Of a stretch of 64,000 bases of DNA, positions 40,529 to 49,887 are shown in pieces (position 1 is the first letter of the stretch; each line of letters begins with the position of its first letter). Source of the stretch: Streptomyces apocyni (GTDB lineage Bacteria > Actinomycetota > Actinomycetes > Streptomycetales > Streptomycetaceae); assembly GCF_009739465.1 (NCBI RefSeq), contig NZ_WHOM01000068.1, forward strand, positions 62,001 through 126,000, written 5' to 3'. The translations under genes and the position numbers were made by a program. The notes beneath the pieces are model-generated. The model had not been told where the DNA came from and did no database searches. It saw nothing but the letters and a program-made list of their open reading frames with translations.

Positions 40529-41791
40529 TTACGTCGTGATCTTCACGGTCCACGCCCCCGAACCCGTCCGGTCCATCACCTGCACCCTGACCCCTTCCCC
40601 CGGCACGGTGAAGCTCTCCCCCACCCGCACCGGCGCGTCCGCCAGCGGCGCGTACACGGAGCCGCCCCGGCAGGCCTCGGTATCCGGGTGGGCGTCGACG
40701 ACCTCCACCGGCCCGGCCCCGGACGCCGTCTGGTTGCGTACGCGGTAGATCAGCACGCCCTCGGAGCAGGTCGTACGGTCGTTCCCCACGGCAGCGCGGG
40801 CCTCGATGGCGAGCACGCTGTTCTTGCCGGTACGGAGGACGATCAGCCGGGTACCCCCCGTGTGCCCCCGCGTCGGCGGAGCCGCGAGCGGTTGCAGGGT
40901 GACCAGGGTGGTGTCCCCTACGCCCACGCTCTCGACACAGGCGACCTGCCGCGTGTCCAGCCAGCCCAGCTTCCACTTGTGCCAGCCGAACAGATCCGGC
41001 GCGAGCCCGAACTGGCTGCCCATGAGGTCCCAGTCGCCGACGTGGGTGTCCCAGTCACCCTTGCCGTCCACCGGACGGTTGTACAGGTCGGGCAGGTCGA
41101 AGACATGTCCGGTCTCGTGGGCCAGCACGTTGCGGTCCGGGGGGTGCTGTTCGAAGACGGTGACGATCCGCCGGATGTCGGTGCCGTCGGCGCGCATCGG
41201 CCGGTCGAAGTTGACGACTTTGGTCGCGTCGGAGTCGACGCCGGGCGCGTGCGGGTCGGCCACCAGGTAGACGATGTCGTACTGGCCGAAGTCCACCGAG
41301 GGGTCGGCCACCGCGATCGCGTCGCGGAGGTAGCCGGTCCGACGCTCCGGGGCCCAGTCGCGCTCTATCTCGTACGAGACCGAGTCCTGCGGCATCTCGA
41401 CCCACTGCCGCCCCGGGTGCGGCCGCAGCGCGAACCTGCCGTAGGAGGCCCGCTCGAAGAACTGGCTGGTGGCGGGGAAGTAGTCGGCGGTCAGCTCCCG
41501 CGGGGTGGTCCTGGGCTCCGAGTCCGGGAACGACAGGAAGATCATCACCGCGTCGAGGTGCCGCTCGGGGCGGGGGTAGTGGTCGTTCCAGGTGTCCAGG
41601 CCCTCCGAGTGGTGTGCGGCCGTGCGCTCCAGGACACAGGGGCTCGGCTGTGACTCGGCGATGGCCGGGCCCGCGACCAGGGAGGTGGCGGCCAGGGCGG
41701 CCAGCGAGGTGAACGCGGCCGCGAGCCTGCGGGTGTGCGGGGACCACCCCCCTCCACGGGGGAGATCCCGCGAGGGGAGCTGACGCTCCAC
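40529..41791 (-). CDS. Secreted M6-type metalloprotease
   Basis: 420 residues from the GTG at 41791, 5 bases after GGAGG. Signal peptide RRLAAAFTSLAALAATSLVA ending GPAIA-ES. The zinc site is LAHETGHVFDLPD (His225, Glu226, His229), followed by a conserved WDLMGSQFGLAPDLFGWHKW region with the Met that underlies the active site in M6/immune-inhibitor-A-like enzymes. A C-terminal beta-rich domain with Cys residues follows. It degrades proteins outside the cell; the target is unknown. Confidence 0.88.
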   Translation of the reverse strand: MERQLPSRDLPRGGGWSPHTRRLAAAFTSLAALAATSLVAGPAIAESQPSPCVLERTAAHHSEGLDTWNDHYPRPERHLDAVMIFLSFPDSEPRTTPRELTADYFPATSQFFERASYGRFALRPHPGRQWVEMPQDSVSYEIERDWAPERRTGYLRDAIAVADPSVDFGQYDIVYLVADPHAPGVDSDATKVVNFDRPMRADGTDIRRIVTVFEQHPPDRNVLAHETGHVFDLPDLYNRPVDGKGDWDTHVGDWDLMGSQFGLAPDLFGWHKWKLGWLDTRQVACVESVGVGDTTLVTLQPLAAPPTRGHTGGTRLIVLRTGKNSVLAIEARAAVGNDRTTCSEGVLIYRVRNQTASGAGPVEVVDAHPDTEACRGGSVYAPLADAPVRVGESFTVPGEGVRVQVMDRTGSGAWTVKITT

Positions 41792-42169
41792 GTCAACCTC
41801 CGGGTGCGGATTACGAGAGACCCCACCCAGCCTGTGCAGGTTTGTTGGTGTTCGCCTGTTTTAGGTACCCCAGTCGAGTGAGGGAGTGACACGCCAGACG
41901 CTCACGGAAAGTCACAGAGCACGGCACAATCGATCCCATGGCTGTCGCGAGTAAGCCGACCGCGAGCAGCACTGAGCAGAAACGATCAGGTGTCAACGGC
42001 GCGTGGTGGCAACAGAGTCCGGTGGATGTCCCTCCGGAGTGCCATATCCCGTGGCGTAGCTGGATCGCCGCTCTAGCCAGCCTCTATGATCGGCACACTT
42101 TCCGGCCGGCCAACCCCCGACCACCTTGATCAGACCTGTACGAGAACAACTGCCCTCCGGGAGCAAGTG
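41792..42169. other. Intergenic region between the protease gene and cdgA
   Basis: About 380 bases, lower in GC, serving two divergent promoters. A 63-codon frame from ATG 41938 (MAVASKPTASSTEQKRSGVN...) exists, but it has no ribosome site; I do not call it. No palindrome or known operator was found by eye. Confidence 0.45.
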
Positions 42170-44269
42170 GTGAGCGGAACGTCCGAAGGGCCGACACCCA
42201 CGGCAGCGCCGGCCTCCGATGCCATCCGGCCGATCTTCACGGAGCGTTACAATCCCCCTGCGGCGAGTCCTCCCGCAGTCGGCTCGCTCGCGCCCGAGAC
42301 CCTCCCGTGCCCCCTCGCGCCCGAAGCGCTCCCCGCCGCCCCCGCGGCCCCCTCCACCGCCCTCGGCTCCGAGCCCGCCCGCCGCTCCACCTCCCTCTCC
42401 GCCCCCGACCCCCACGACTACCGCGCCGCGTTCCTCGCCTCGCACTTCGCGATGGCGGTCGTCGACCGGGAGGGCTTCGTCACCACCGCCAACGACGCGC
42501 TCGGCGTCCTGCTCGGCGCCCCGCCCGCCGAGCTGGCGGGCCAGGTCGCGGCGGAGCTGGTGGACCTGACGGCGGACGCCCGCACCTGGCACGCGTACCG
42601 CGAGGTGCTCCGCGGACGCCAGGCCAAGCTGCGCTGTTCGCGCCGCCTCAAACACCCCGACGGGCACTCCCTGTGGGCCCAGATCACCGTCTCACCGGTG
42701 CCCGGCGGCTGCTCCGTACTGCTCTCCGTCACGGACATCAGCGCCCGCCGCGAGCTCCAGGCCCAACTGCGCCACCTACAGATGCACGACGCGGTCACCC
42801 GGCTCCCCAACCGCGCCCTGTTCTTCGAACGGCTCACCGGCGCGCTCGAGGCCGCCGCATACCACGACACCGCCACGGGCAACGGGACCGGCACCGGGCG
42901 GATCGGGCTCTGCTATCTCGACCTCGACGGCTTCAAGGCGGTCAACGACACCCTCGGCCACCGCACCGGCGACCGGCTTCTAGCCGCCGTCGCCACCCGC
43001 CTCACCCAGTGCGCCGACCAGGCGGGCTACGACCGCTGGGGCCCCCTGCACAGCGGCCCCGGCGCCGCCGGTGCGCCGCTGGTAGCCCGGCTCGGCGGCG
43101 ACGAGTTCGCGCTGCTCGTCGAGGACTCCACCGGCACCGAGCAGCTCTCCGACCTCGCCGAGGCCGTGCTCCGCGCACTCCAGGAGCCCTTCGACCTGTC
43201 CGGGCAGCGGCTCTCCCTCTCCGCCTCCATCGGCGTGGTGGAGCGGCGCGCGGCGGGCACCAGCGCGACCGGCCTGATGCAGGCCGCCGACACGACGCTG
43301 TACTGGGCGAAGGCGGACGGCAAGGCCCGCTGGACGCTCTTCGACCCGGAGCGCAACGCCCACCGGATGACCCGTCAGGCCCTGTCCTCCACGCTGCGCC
43401 CCGCCGTCGACCGGGGCGAGTTCACCCTGGAGTACCAGCCGCTGGTGGACATGGCGGACGGCGGGGTGCGCGGGGTCGAGGCGCTGGTGCGCTGGCACCA
43501 CCCACGCTTTGGGACACTTACGCCGAATCGGTTCATCTCACTAGCTGAGGAAGACGGCTCCATCGTTCCGCTGGGCCGTTGGGTGCTGCGTACGGCCTGT
43601 CGGCAGGCGCGGCGCTGGCAGCTGGAGCACCCTGCCGCCCGGCCGCTGTTCGTCAGCGTCAATGTCGCGGTACGTCAGGTGTGGGACTCCGACCTGGTCG
43701 CGGACGTCGCGGAGATCCTCGCCGAGACCGGGCTGCCGCCACGCCTGCTGCAACTGGAGCTCACCGAGTCCGCGGTGATGGGCTCGGCCGGACGCCCGCT
43801 CCAGGCGCTGCAGGCGCTCAGCGACATGGGCGTGTGCATCGCCATCGACGACTTCGGCACCGGGTACTCGAACCTGGCGTATCTGAGCCGCCTGCCGGTG
43901 TCCGTACTGAAGCTGGACGGCTCGTTCGTGCGCGGTTTCCAGTACGGAGACGAGGACGCCCAGGCCACGGACGAGGGCCGTGAGCGTCCCAACCCCGCTG
44001 ACCAGACCATCGTGGAGGCCCTGGTCCAGCTCGCCCACCGGCTCGGTCTGACCGTCACCGCGGAGTGTGTGGAGACGGCGGGCCAGGCCGACCGGCTGCG
44101 GCGGATCGGCTGTGACACGGGGCAGGGCTGGCTCTACTCACGCGCGGTGCCGCCGGATCGTATCTCCACACTGCTGGCGGCGGCCCCCGCGGCTTCGACC
44201 GTGGGCCGCCCCGGCGTGGATCAACCCGCCGTGGACGCCGTGGATCAGCCCGCCGTGGGCAATCCGTAG
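42170..44269 (+). CDS. cdgA: CdgA-like PAS-GGDEF-EAL protein (c-di-GMP turnover)
   Basis: 699 residues from GTG 42170 (GGGAG 6 bases upstream); longer frames lack a site. A Pro/Ala-rich start and a PAS domain (ASHFAMAVVDREGFVTTAND) are followed by a GGDEF domain with intact GGDEF near residue 309 (ARLGGDEFALLVE). The EAL domain is also complete: GVEALVRWHH, LELTESAVMG, IDDFGTGYSNLAYLSRL, VLKLDGSF and AECVETAGQ. Both cyclase and phosphodiesterase activity are possible. The domain order and position relative to adpA fit CdgA of S. coelicolor. Codons at 43511-43555 are unusual (CTT, AAT, CTA, GCT together). The 3' end overlaps the convergent gene by 25 bases. Confidence 0.85.
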   Translation: MSGTSEGPTPTAAPASDAIRPIFTERYNPPAASPPAVGSLAPETLPCPLAPEALPAAPAAPSTALGSEPARRSTSLSAPDPHDYRAAFLASHFAMAVVDREGFVTTANDALGVLLGAPPAELAGQVAAELVDLTADARTWHAYREVLRGRQAKLRCSRRLKHPDGHSLWAQITVSPVPGGCSVLLSVTDISARRELQAQLRHLQMHDAVTRLPNRALFFERLTGALEAAAYHDTATGNGTGTGRIGLCYLDLDGFKAVNDTLGHRTGDRLLAAVATRLTQCADQAGYDRWGPLHSGPGAAGAPLVARLGGDEFALLVEDSTGTEQLSDLAEAVLRALQEPFDLSGQRLSLSASIGVVERRAAGTSATGLMQAADTTLYWAKADGKARWTLFDPERNAHRMTRQALSSTLRPAVDRGEFTLEYQPLVDMADGGVRGVEALVRWHHPRFGTLTPNRFISLAEEDGSIVPLGRWVLRTACRQARRWQLEHPAARPLFVSVNVAVRQVWDSDLVADVAEILAETGLPPRLLQLELTESAVMGSAGRPLQALQALSDMGVCIAIDDFGTGYSNLAYLSRLPVSVLKLDGSFVRGFQYGDEDAQATDEGRERPNPADQTIVEALVQLAHRLGLTVTAECVETAGQADRLRRIGCDTGQGWLYSRAVPPDRISTLLAAAPAASTVGRPGVDQPAVDAVDQPAVGNP

Positions 44270-45339
44270 GCGTCGGCGATCAGTTCGTAGGAGCGCAGCC
44301 GGGCCTCGCCGCTGTGCGCGTTGGCGGTGATCATCAGCTCCGCGGCGCCGGTGCGCTTGTGCAGGTCGTCGAGGCCGGTGCGCACCTCGTCCGGAGTGCC
44401 GTGCACGACGTTGCCCAGCCAGCCCTCGACGAACTCCCGCTCCAGCTCGCTGAACGCGTAGGCCTCGGCCTCTTCCGGTGTCGGGATGAGACCTGGCCGT
44501 CCGGTGCGCAGCCGGAGCATCGACAGGGCGCCGGTGAGTACCTGGCGGCGGGCCTCGCGCGCGTCGTCCGCGGCCAGCGCCGAGACGCCGATCAGGGCGT
44601 ACGGCGCGTCGAGTGCCGCCGACGGCCGGAAGGACTCGCGGTACAGGTCGAGGGCCGGGAGGGTGTTCCGCGCGGAGAAGTGGTGGGCGAAGGCGAAGGG
44701 CAGCCCGAGCGCACCGGCGAGGCGGGCGCTGAAGCCGGAGGAGCCGAGCAGCCAGAGGGCGGGGCGCGCCGGGGACTGGACGCCGCCGGGTGAGGTGGCC
44801 TGGATCGGACCCGGCACGGCGTGGATGCGGGCGTACCGGTGCCCGTCGGGGAAGTCGTCGTCCAGAAAGTGCGTCAGTTCGGCGAGCTGCTGCGGGAAGT
44901 CGTCGGCGCCCTCGCCGGGCCGGTCGGTCCTGCGCAGGGCGGCGGCGGTCGCGCCGTCCGTACCGGGGGCGCGTCCCAGGCCGAGGTCGATCCGGCCCGG
45001 AGCCAGCGCCTCCAGGGTGCCGAACTGCTCGGCGATGACCAGCGGGGCGTGATTGGGGAGCATCACACCACCCGAGCCGAGGCGGATGCGCTCGGTGTGG
45101 GCGGCGAGGTGAGCCAGGATCACGGCGGGGGACGAGGAGGCCACGCCGGGCATGGAGTGGTGCTCCGCCACCCAGTAGCGGTGGAAGCCCCGCCGCTCGG
45201 CCAGCGTGGCGATCTCCACGCTGGTCCGCAGCGCCTGAGTGGCCGTACGGCCCGCGCCGACGGTGGCCAGATCGAGTACGGACAGGGGGACCGGGGCGCT
45301 TCCCTGGGCCGTGCCGCGGATCGTCTGCTGGTCGCTCAC
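44245..45339 (-). CDS. LLM-class flavin-dependent oxidoreductase (luciferase-like)
   Basis: 364 residues from the GTG at 45339, 7 bases after GGAGG. It has the luciferase-like barrel: RRGFHRYWVAEHHSMPGVAS, RIRLGSGGVMLPNHAPLVIA, FGTLEALAPGRIDLGLGRAP and ALWLLGSSGFSARLAGALGL, the last typical of the MsnO8/YhbW-like subgroup. It probably uses reduced flavin; the substrate is unknown. Convergent with cdgA. Confidence 0.9.
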   Translation of the reverse strand: MSDQQTIRGTAQGSAPVPLSVLDLATVGAGRTATQALRTSVEIATLAERRGFHRYWVAEHHSMPGVASSSPAVILAHLAAHTERIRLGSGGVMLPNHAPLVIAEQFGTLEALAPGRIDLGLGRAPGTDGATAAALRRTDRPGEGADDFPQQLAELTHFLDDDFPDGHRYARIHAVPGPIQATSPGGVQSPARPALWLLGSSGFSARLAGALGLPFAFAHHFSARNTLPALDLYRESFRPSAALDAPYALIGVSALAADDAREARRQVLTGALSMLRLRTGRPGLIPTPEEAEAYAFSELEREFVEGWLGNVVHGTPDEVRTGLDDLHKRTGAAELMITANAHSGEARLRSYELIADAYGLPTAG

Positions 45340-45452
45340 CGGTGTGCCTCCTGGATACGTACGTCACACGTCACCGTGCTCTGCGACGTACGAACAGGAG
45401 GCACACTCCACTTATTCCCGCCCGCGTGTTCCTGCCCCTTAGTCCCGCCCGT

Positions 45453-46190
45453 CTAGTCCCGCACCTGCACGATCGGTTCCTTGGCGAAGAGCTGGCCGAG
45501 CGCCGGGCAGTTGGCTCGGCGTCCCGCCAGGCGTAGCGCCTCCCAGACCGTGACCTGGTTCGCCGTGAGCACCGGCTTGCCGAGGTCCGCCTCCAGGTCG
45601 CGGATGTACGCCGCCGTGTGCAGCGCCGTGTCCGGCAGCAGCACCACGTCGGCGTCCGGGTGGTCGCCGTCGCGCGCCAGCGCCAGCACCTCGTCCCTCC
45701 CCCAGGTGCCCACCTCGGCCGCCGTGATGATCCCGCTGCCCCGCGTCCCGACCACCTCGGCGCCCGACGCCTTGAGGAAGGCCGCGAAGTGCTCCGCCAC
45801 GTCCTCGGGGTAGGTCGCGGCGATCGCCACCCGGGACGCGCCCAGCTCCCGCACCGCGTGGGCGAAGGCGAAGGACGTGCTGGAGGCCGGCATACCCGCC
45901 GCCTTGGCCAGGTTCCTCACCTGTTCGTGCGCGCCCTCCCAGCCGAAGACGAAGCTCCCGCTGGTGCAGGCCCACACCACCGCCTCGGCCCCGGCCAACC
46001 GCAGCTCCTCGACCTTGGCGGCGAGCCGGTCGGCCGACCCCATCTCCAGAAGCGCGTCCACCCGGTGGGCGTCCTCGCCGATGTCCGTGTGGATCAGTAC
46101 CAGCCGGATGTCGCTGGCGAGCAGCATCTCGATCCGCGGGTAGTCATCCTCCGCCGAGTGGCCCGGGTAGAGGAATCCAAGTGCGGTCAT
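45453..46190 (-). CDS. Maleate isomerase/Asp-Glu racemase-like protein, second Cys replaced
   Basis: 245 residues from ATG 46190, with GAGG 6 bases upstream, 21 bases after its paralogue. The fold begins LGFLYPGHSAEDDYPRIEML. The first catalytic Cys is in VWACTSGSFVFGWEG. At the second catalytic position the sequence is VVLLPDTALHTAA, where the neighbour has FISCTNLPT, so the second Cys is lost. Enzymes of this superfamily use one or two Cys for racemisation, isomerisation or decarboxylation (arylmalonate decarboxylase). With one Cys left it may have another reaction from its neighbour. Substrate unknown. Confidence 0.82.
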   Translation of the reverse strand: MTALGFLYPGHSAEDDYPRIEMLLASDIRLVLIHTDIGEDAHRVDALLEMGSADRLAAKVEELRLAGAEAVVWACTSGSFVFGWEGAHEQVRNLAKAAGMPASSTSFAFAHAVRELGASRVAIAATYPEDVAEHFAAFLKASGAEVVGTRGSGIITAAEVGTWGRDEVLALARDGDHPDADVVLLPDTALHTAAYIRDLEADLGKPVLTANQVTVWEALRLAGRRANCPALGQLFAKEPIVQVRD

Positions 46191-46211
46191 CAGCGGCCTC
46201 CGTGCTCGTCG

Positions 46212-47069
46212 TTACTCAGTGCTCGGGTACTCCGGGAACGCGGGCGGCTCCGCCAGCGGCGGCTCCTGCACGGATCCCGGCAGCTGCTCCGGCAACGGAG
46301 GCTCCGGGATGTTCGGCCCACGCAGGATCCGACGCGCCGAGTCGTCGATCAGCGCTTGGTAGGGTCCCACCGCAGTCGTACCCAGACGGCGGAGCGCTGA
46401 CCACATCGTGACCTGGTTGGCCGAGATGACCGGCACCCTGAGCTCGGCCTCCAGCTGAGGAATCGCGTCGTAGGTGGGCAGGTTGGTGCAGCTGATGAAC
46501 AGGGCGTCCACCTCCTCGGGCAGCGTGGTCCTGGCCATGGCCACCACGTCGTGGTACGGCACCTTCCAGATGTGCCGGGTCAGGCCCAGGCCCGTACGGC
46601 TGATGACGGTGATCCCGGCCTCGCCCAGAAAGTCCTCCAGGGCCTCGGTCACCGAGTCCGTATAAGGGGTGACGAGCGCGATGCGCTCCGCGCCGAGCTC
46701 GGCCAGCGCCTCGAGCAGCGCCCCGGACGTGGTGAGCGCCGGTACTGCGGACGCGACCTCCATGGCCGCGGCCATGGTGCGCTCGCCGACCATGCCGTCG
46801 ACGAAGCTGCCCGATGTGCAGGCGTAGGCGATGACCTCGGGTTCGGCCGCGTTCAGCGCCCGTACGGCATCGCGCAGTGTCTCGTGCTCGCTGACCAGGC
46901 GGGCGAGGTCAAGGCTGACCTCCACGGGTACGTACGGCGTACGGGTCAGATGGAGGGAGATCTCGTCGGGTACCCAGCGCCACAGCTCTCTGTCGAGAGC
47001 GAAGTCAAAAGGGGCGACGACCCCGATACCGCGTTGTGGGTGTGGACCACCCAGGAAAGAGACGTCCAT
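46212..47069 (-). CDS. Maleate isomerase/Asp-Glu racemase-like protein with both cysteines
   Basis: 285 residues from ATG 47069 (MDVSFLGGPHPQRGIGVVAP); the frame is open further upstream but has no site. First Cys in IAYACTSGSFVDGM, second in LFISCTNLPTYDAI, both expected for two-base isomerases of this superfamily. The end is Pro/Glu-rich. First gene of a two-gene unit with the shorter paralogue, divergent from the D-2-hydroxyacid dehydrogenase gene. Likely acts on a small dicarboxylate or malonate derivative. Confidence 0.85.
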   Translation of the reverse strand: MDVSFLGGPHPQRGIGVVAPFDFALDRELWRWVPDEISLHLTRTPYVPVEVSLDLARLVSEHETLRDAVRALNAAEPEVIAYACTSGSFVDGMVGERTMAAAMEVASAVPALTTSGALLEALAELGAERIALVTPYTDSVTEALEDFLGEAGITVISRTGLGLTRHIWKVPYHDVVAMARTTLPEEVDALFISCTNLPTYDAIPQLEAELRVPVISANQVTMWSALRRLGTTAVGPYQALIDDSARRILRGPNIPEPPLPEQLPGSVQEPPLAEPPAFPEYPSTE

Positions 47070-47315
47070 GACAGGCCCCAGCAGTTTGAGCAGGTATGAA
47101 GGAAGGGCCGGCCGTCGGCCGGAGGGGTACGTAGATTCCGGCACTCGCCGGGACGTCGGGACAGAAGAGCGAGCGGACGCCTGAGGCGTCCTCAGGGACT
47201 CGGTGGCTTGTGGAGTGCCCTTATTGACGAAGGTAGGTTCAGGTGCCAGCGTGGTCAATCGCCACATCTCAGACGGACCCCACTGATTTCTCTCAGGGAA
47301 GCAGAAACGCATTGC

Positions 47316-47326
47316 GAAACGGTTTC
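47316..47326. promoter_or_regulatory. GAAAC-G-GTTTC inverted repeat before the dehydrogenase gene
   Basis: A perfect 5-1-5 inverted repeat lies 7 bases before the ATG at 47333, in the divergent region with the isomerase genes. It could be an operator for the IclR-type regulator encoded at 53762 or another factor. Its nature is inferred from position only. Confidence 0.35.
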
Positions 47327-47332
47327 CCCGCT

Positions 47333-48328
47333 ATGTCCGACATCACCCTCCTGGTGCTCGACGCCGAGCCGCCGCCACGGCTGGGCAGGCTCACCGGGCG
47401 CGCCCGAGTGCTGCACGCCAACGACGACACGCTGGCTGAGCAGCTGCCAGACGCCGACGTCCTGCTCGTGTGGGACTTCTCCTCGCAGGCCGTACGCCAT
47501 GCCTGGCCCGGCACCGGGCCCCGGCCCCGGTGGGTGCATACGGCAAGCGCCGGTGCGGACCATCTGCTCTGCCCCGAGCTGGTCGAGTCCGACACGGTGG
47601 TGACCAATGCCAGAGGCATCTTCGACCGTCCTATCGCGGAGTACGTAGCCGGTCTGGTCCTCGCCTTCGCAAAGGACCTGCCGGGCAGTTGGGCGCTCCA
47701 GCGGGAGCGGCGCTGGCGGCACCGCGAGACCGAGCGCGTCGCGGGGACCCGGGCGTGTGTGGTGGGCTCCGGGCCGATCGGGCAGGCGATCGCCGCGACG
47801 CTCACGGCGCTGGGGGTGCGGGTGGCGGTCGTGGGCCGTACGGCGCGGGACGGGGCGCACGGGCAGGCCAGGGTGCACGGCCAGGATGAGCTGGACGAGC
47901 TGCTCGCCGGGGCCGACTGGGTGGTTTCGGTGGCGCCGCTCACCGAGCAGACACGCCAGATGTTCGACGCGCGCCGCTTTGACCTGATGCGGCCGTCGGC
48001 GCGGTTCATCAATGTGGGGCGGGGTCAGTTGGTCGTGGAGGCGGATCTGCTGGCCGCGCTGGAGCGGCGCTCGATCGCCGGGGCGGCGCTGGACGTCTTC
48101 GAGCAGGAGCCACTGCCTTCGGACAGCCCGCTGTGGGAGGCGCCCGGGTTGTTGCTGTCCCCGCATATGAGTGGGGACATCGTGGGGTGGCGGGATGCGC
48201 TCGGGGAGCAGTTCGTGGAGTTCTTCGAGCTGTGGGCGGCGGGGAAGCCCCTGCCGAACGTGATCGACAAGTCGCTGGGGTACGTGCCCGGGGCGGGCGC
48301 TGGGCACGTCAGCCCGTCCGGCGATTGA
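47333..48328 (+). CDS. D-2-hydroxyacid dehydrogenase (NAD-dependent)
   Basis: 331 residues from ATG 47333; the ribosome site is poor. Signatures: RWVHTASAGADHLL, GIFDRPIAEYVAGLVLAF, NAD loop VVGSGPIGQAIAATL (G-x-G-x2-G), FINVGRGQLVVEADLLAALE with the active Arg, DVFEQEPLPSDSPLWEAPGL with the Glu and LLSPHMSG with the catalytic His. The enzyme reduces a 2-keto acid or oxidises a D-2-hydroxy acid. An amidase gene follows 121 bases on. Confidence 0.92.
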   Translation: MSDITLLVLDAEPPPRLGRLTGRARVLHANDDTLAEQLPDADVLLVWDFSSQAVRHAWPGTGPRPRWVHTASAGADHLLCPELVESDTVVTNARGIFDRPIAEYVAGLVLAFAKDLPGSWALQRERRWRHRETERVAGTRACVVGSGPIGQAIAATLTALGVRVAVVGRTARDGAHGQARVHGQDELDELLAGADWVVSVAPLTEQTRQMFDARRFDLMRPSARFINVGRGQLVVEADLLAALERRSIAGAALDVFEQEPLPSDSPLWEAPGLLLSPHMSGDIVGWRDALGEQFVEFFELWAAGKPLPNVIDKSLGYVPGAGAGHVSPSGD

Positions 48329-48368
48329 GGACACGCCCGCAGGGCGTTCGGGGTCCGGGGTCCGGGGT

Positions 48369-48385
48369 CCGGGGCTGAGCCCCGG
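48369..48385. terminator. Hairpin and GGGGTCC repeats between dehydrogenase and amidase genes
   Basis: CCGGGGC-TGA-GCCCCGG forms a perfect 7-bp stem. Directly before it lie four tandem copies of GGGGTCC-like 7-mers. The hairpin may separate the two same-direction genes. Confidence 0.5.
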
Positions 48386-48449
48386 TTTCGGGAAGGGGCG
48401 GGGTGGGGGAGTTTCTCTGACGCGCGCCACCGACCACCTGGAGGACGGG

Positions 48450-49868
48450 ATGACCTCGCTCAGCAGTCTTACCGCGGTGCAGCTCATCGACGGGTACCGG
48501 AAGGGCGAGTTCAGTCCGGTGGACGCGACCCGGGCGGCGCTCGCCCGGATCGAGGAGACCGAGCCGGTCGTCAACGCGTTCGTCCGCGTGGACGAGGAAG
48601 CGGCCCTGGAGCAGGCGGAGGCCGCCGCCCGACGCTGGCGGCGCGGCGAGCCGCAGGGTCTGGTGGACGGCGTGCCGGTGTCGGTGAAGGACATCCTGCT
48701 GCTGCGCGGCAGCCCCACCCGGCGCGGCTCGCTGGCCACCCGTATCGAGGGCCCCTGGGACGAGGACGCTCCGTCGGTGGCCCGGCTGCGGGAGCACGGC
48801 GCGGTGTTTCTCGGCAAGACCACGACGCCCGAGTTCGGCTGGAAGGGCGTCACGGACAGCCCGCTGTCCGGGATCACCCGCAACCCGTATGACCCCGAAC
48901 GCACGGCGGGCGGCTCCAGCGGCGGCGGCGCGGCGGCCGTGGCGCTGGGGGCTGGTCCGGTGGCGCTGGGGACGGACGGTGGCGGCAGTGTCCGTATCCC
49001 CGGCTCGTTCTGCGGGATCTTCGCGCTGAAGCCGACGTACGGGCGGGTACCGCTGTACCCGGCGAGCGCGTTCGGCACGCTGGCGCATGTGGGCCCGATG
49101 ACCCGGGACGCGGCGGACGCGGCCCTGGTGATGGACGTGATCAGCGGGCCTGACCCGCGCGACTGGTCGGGGCTCGGACCGGTGGCGGGCAGCTTCGCCG
49201 AGGGCCTGGCGGGCGGTGCGGACGGCGCGGGCGGGGTGCGCGGGCTGCGGGTGGCGTACTCGGCGACGCTCGGGGGTCAGGTGGCGGTCCAGCCCGCGGT
49301 AGCCGCCGCGGTGCGCGGCGCGGTGGCGAAGCTGGCCGAGCTCGGCGCGTACGTCGAGGAGACCGACCCGGACTTCAGTGAGCCGCTGGAGGCGTTCCAC
49401 ACCCTGTGGTTCAGCGGCGCGGCCCGCGTCACGGAGCACTTCAACGACGAGGAGCGGGCGCTGCTTGACCCGGGGCTGCGGGAGATCTGCGCGCGCGGCG
49501 CCCGGTACAGCGCGCTGAACTATCTCGCCGCCGTGGACGTACGGATGGACCTGGGCCGTCGGATGGGCCGCTTCCACTCCACGTACGACCTACTGGTCAC
49601 CCCGACCATGCCGATCACCGCGTTCGAGGCGGGCGTCGAGGTACCGAAGGACTCCGGCCACCGCCGCTGGACGGGCTGGACCCCGTTCTCGTACCCCTTC
49701 AACCTGACCCAGCAGCCCGCGGCGACGGTGCCCTGCGGGGTCGACGAGGACGGGCTCCCGATCGGGGTGCAGCTGGTGGCGGCCCGGCACGCGGACGCGC
49801 TGGTGCTGCGGGCGGCGCACGCGCTGTACGAGTCGGGGGCCGCGGAGATCCCGCGGCCCAGGGTCTAG
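48450..49868 (+). CDS. Amidase-signature family hydrolase
   Basis: 472 residues, ATG after GGAGG. The Ser-cisSer-Lys triad is visible: Lys80 in VPVSVKDIL, Ser156/157 in TAGGSSGGG and nucleophile Ser180 in LGTDGGGSVRIPG. GatA-like enzymes hydrolyse amides to acid and ammonia. It is related to GatA but stands alone without gatBC and lies among organic-acid genes and an amino-acid-type ABC transporter, so a catabolic amidase is more likely. Confidence 0.92.
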   Translation: MTSLSSLTAVQLIDGYRKGEFSPVDATRAALARIEETEPVVNAFVRVDEEAALEQAEAAARRWRRGEPQGLVDGVPVSVKDILLLRGSPTRRGSLATRIEGPWDEDAPSVARLREHGAVFLGKTTTPEFGWKGVTDSPLSGITRNPYDPERTAGGSSGGGAAAVALGAGPVALGTDGGGSVRIPGSFCGIFALKPTYGRVPLYPASAFGTLAHVGPMTRDAADAALVMDVISGPDPRDWSGLGPVAGSFAEGLAGGADGAGGVRGLRVAYSATLGGQVAVQPAVAAAVRGAVAKLAELGAYVEETDPDFSEPLEAFHTLWFSGAARVTEHFNDEERALLDPGLREICARGARYSALNYLAAVDVRMDLGRRMGRFHSTYDLLVTPTMPITAFEAGVEVPKDSGHRRWTGWTPFSYPFNLTQQPAATVPCGVDEDGLPIGVQLVAARHADALVLRAAHALYESGAAEIPRPRV

Positions 49869-49887
49869 GGGGCGTGTTGGGCAGGCC

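Noticed and set aside
41938..42129. 63-codon frame before cdgA
   Set aside because: No Shine-Dalgarno sequence and mixed codon use; conservation would be needed to accept it.
48450..49868. Amidase considered as GatA of the amidotransferase
   Set aside because: No gatB or gatC nearby and the neighbourhood is catabolic.
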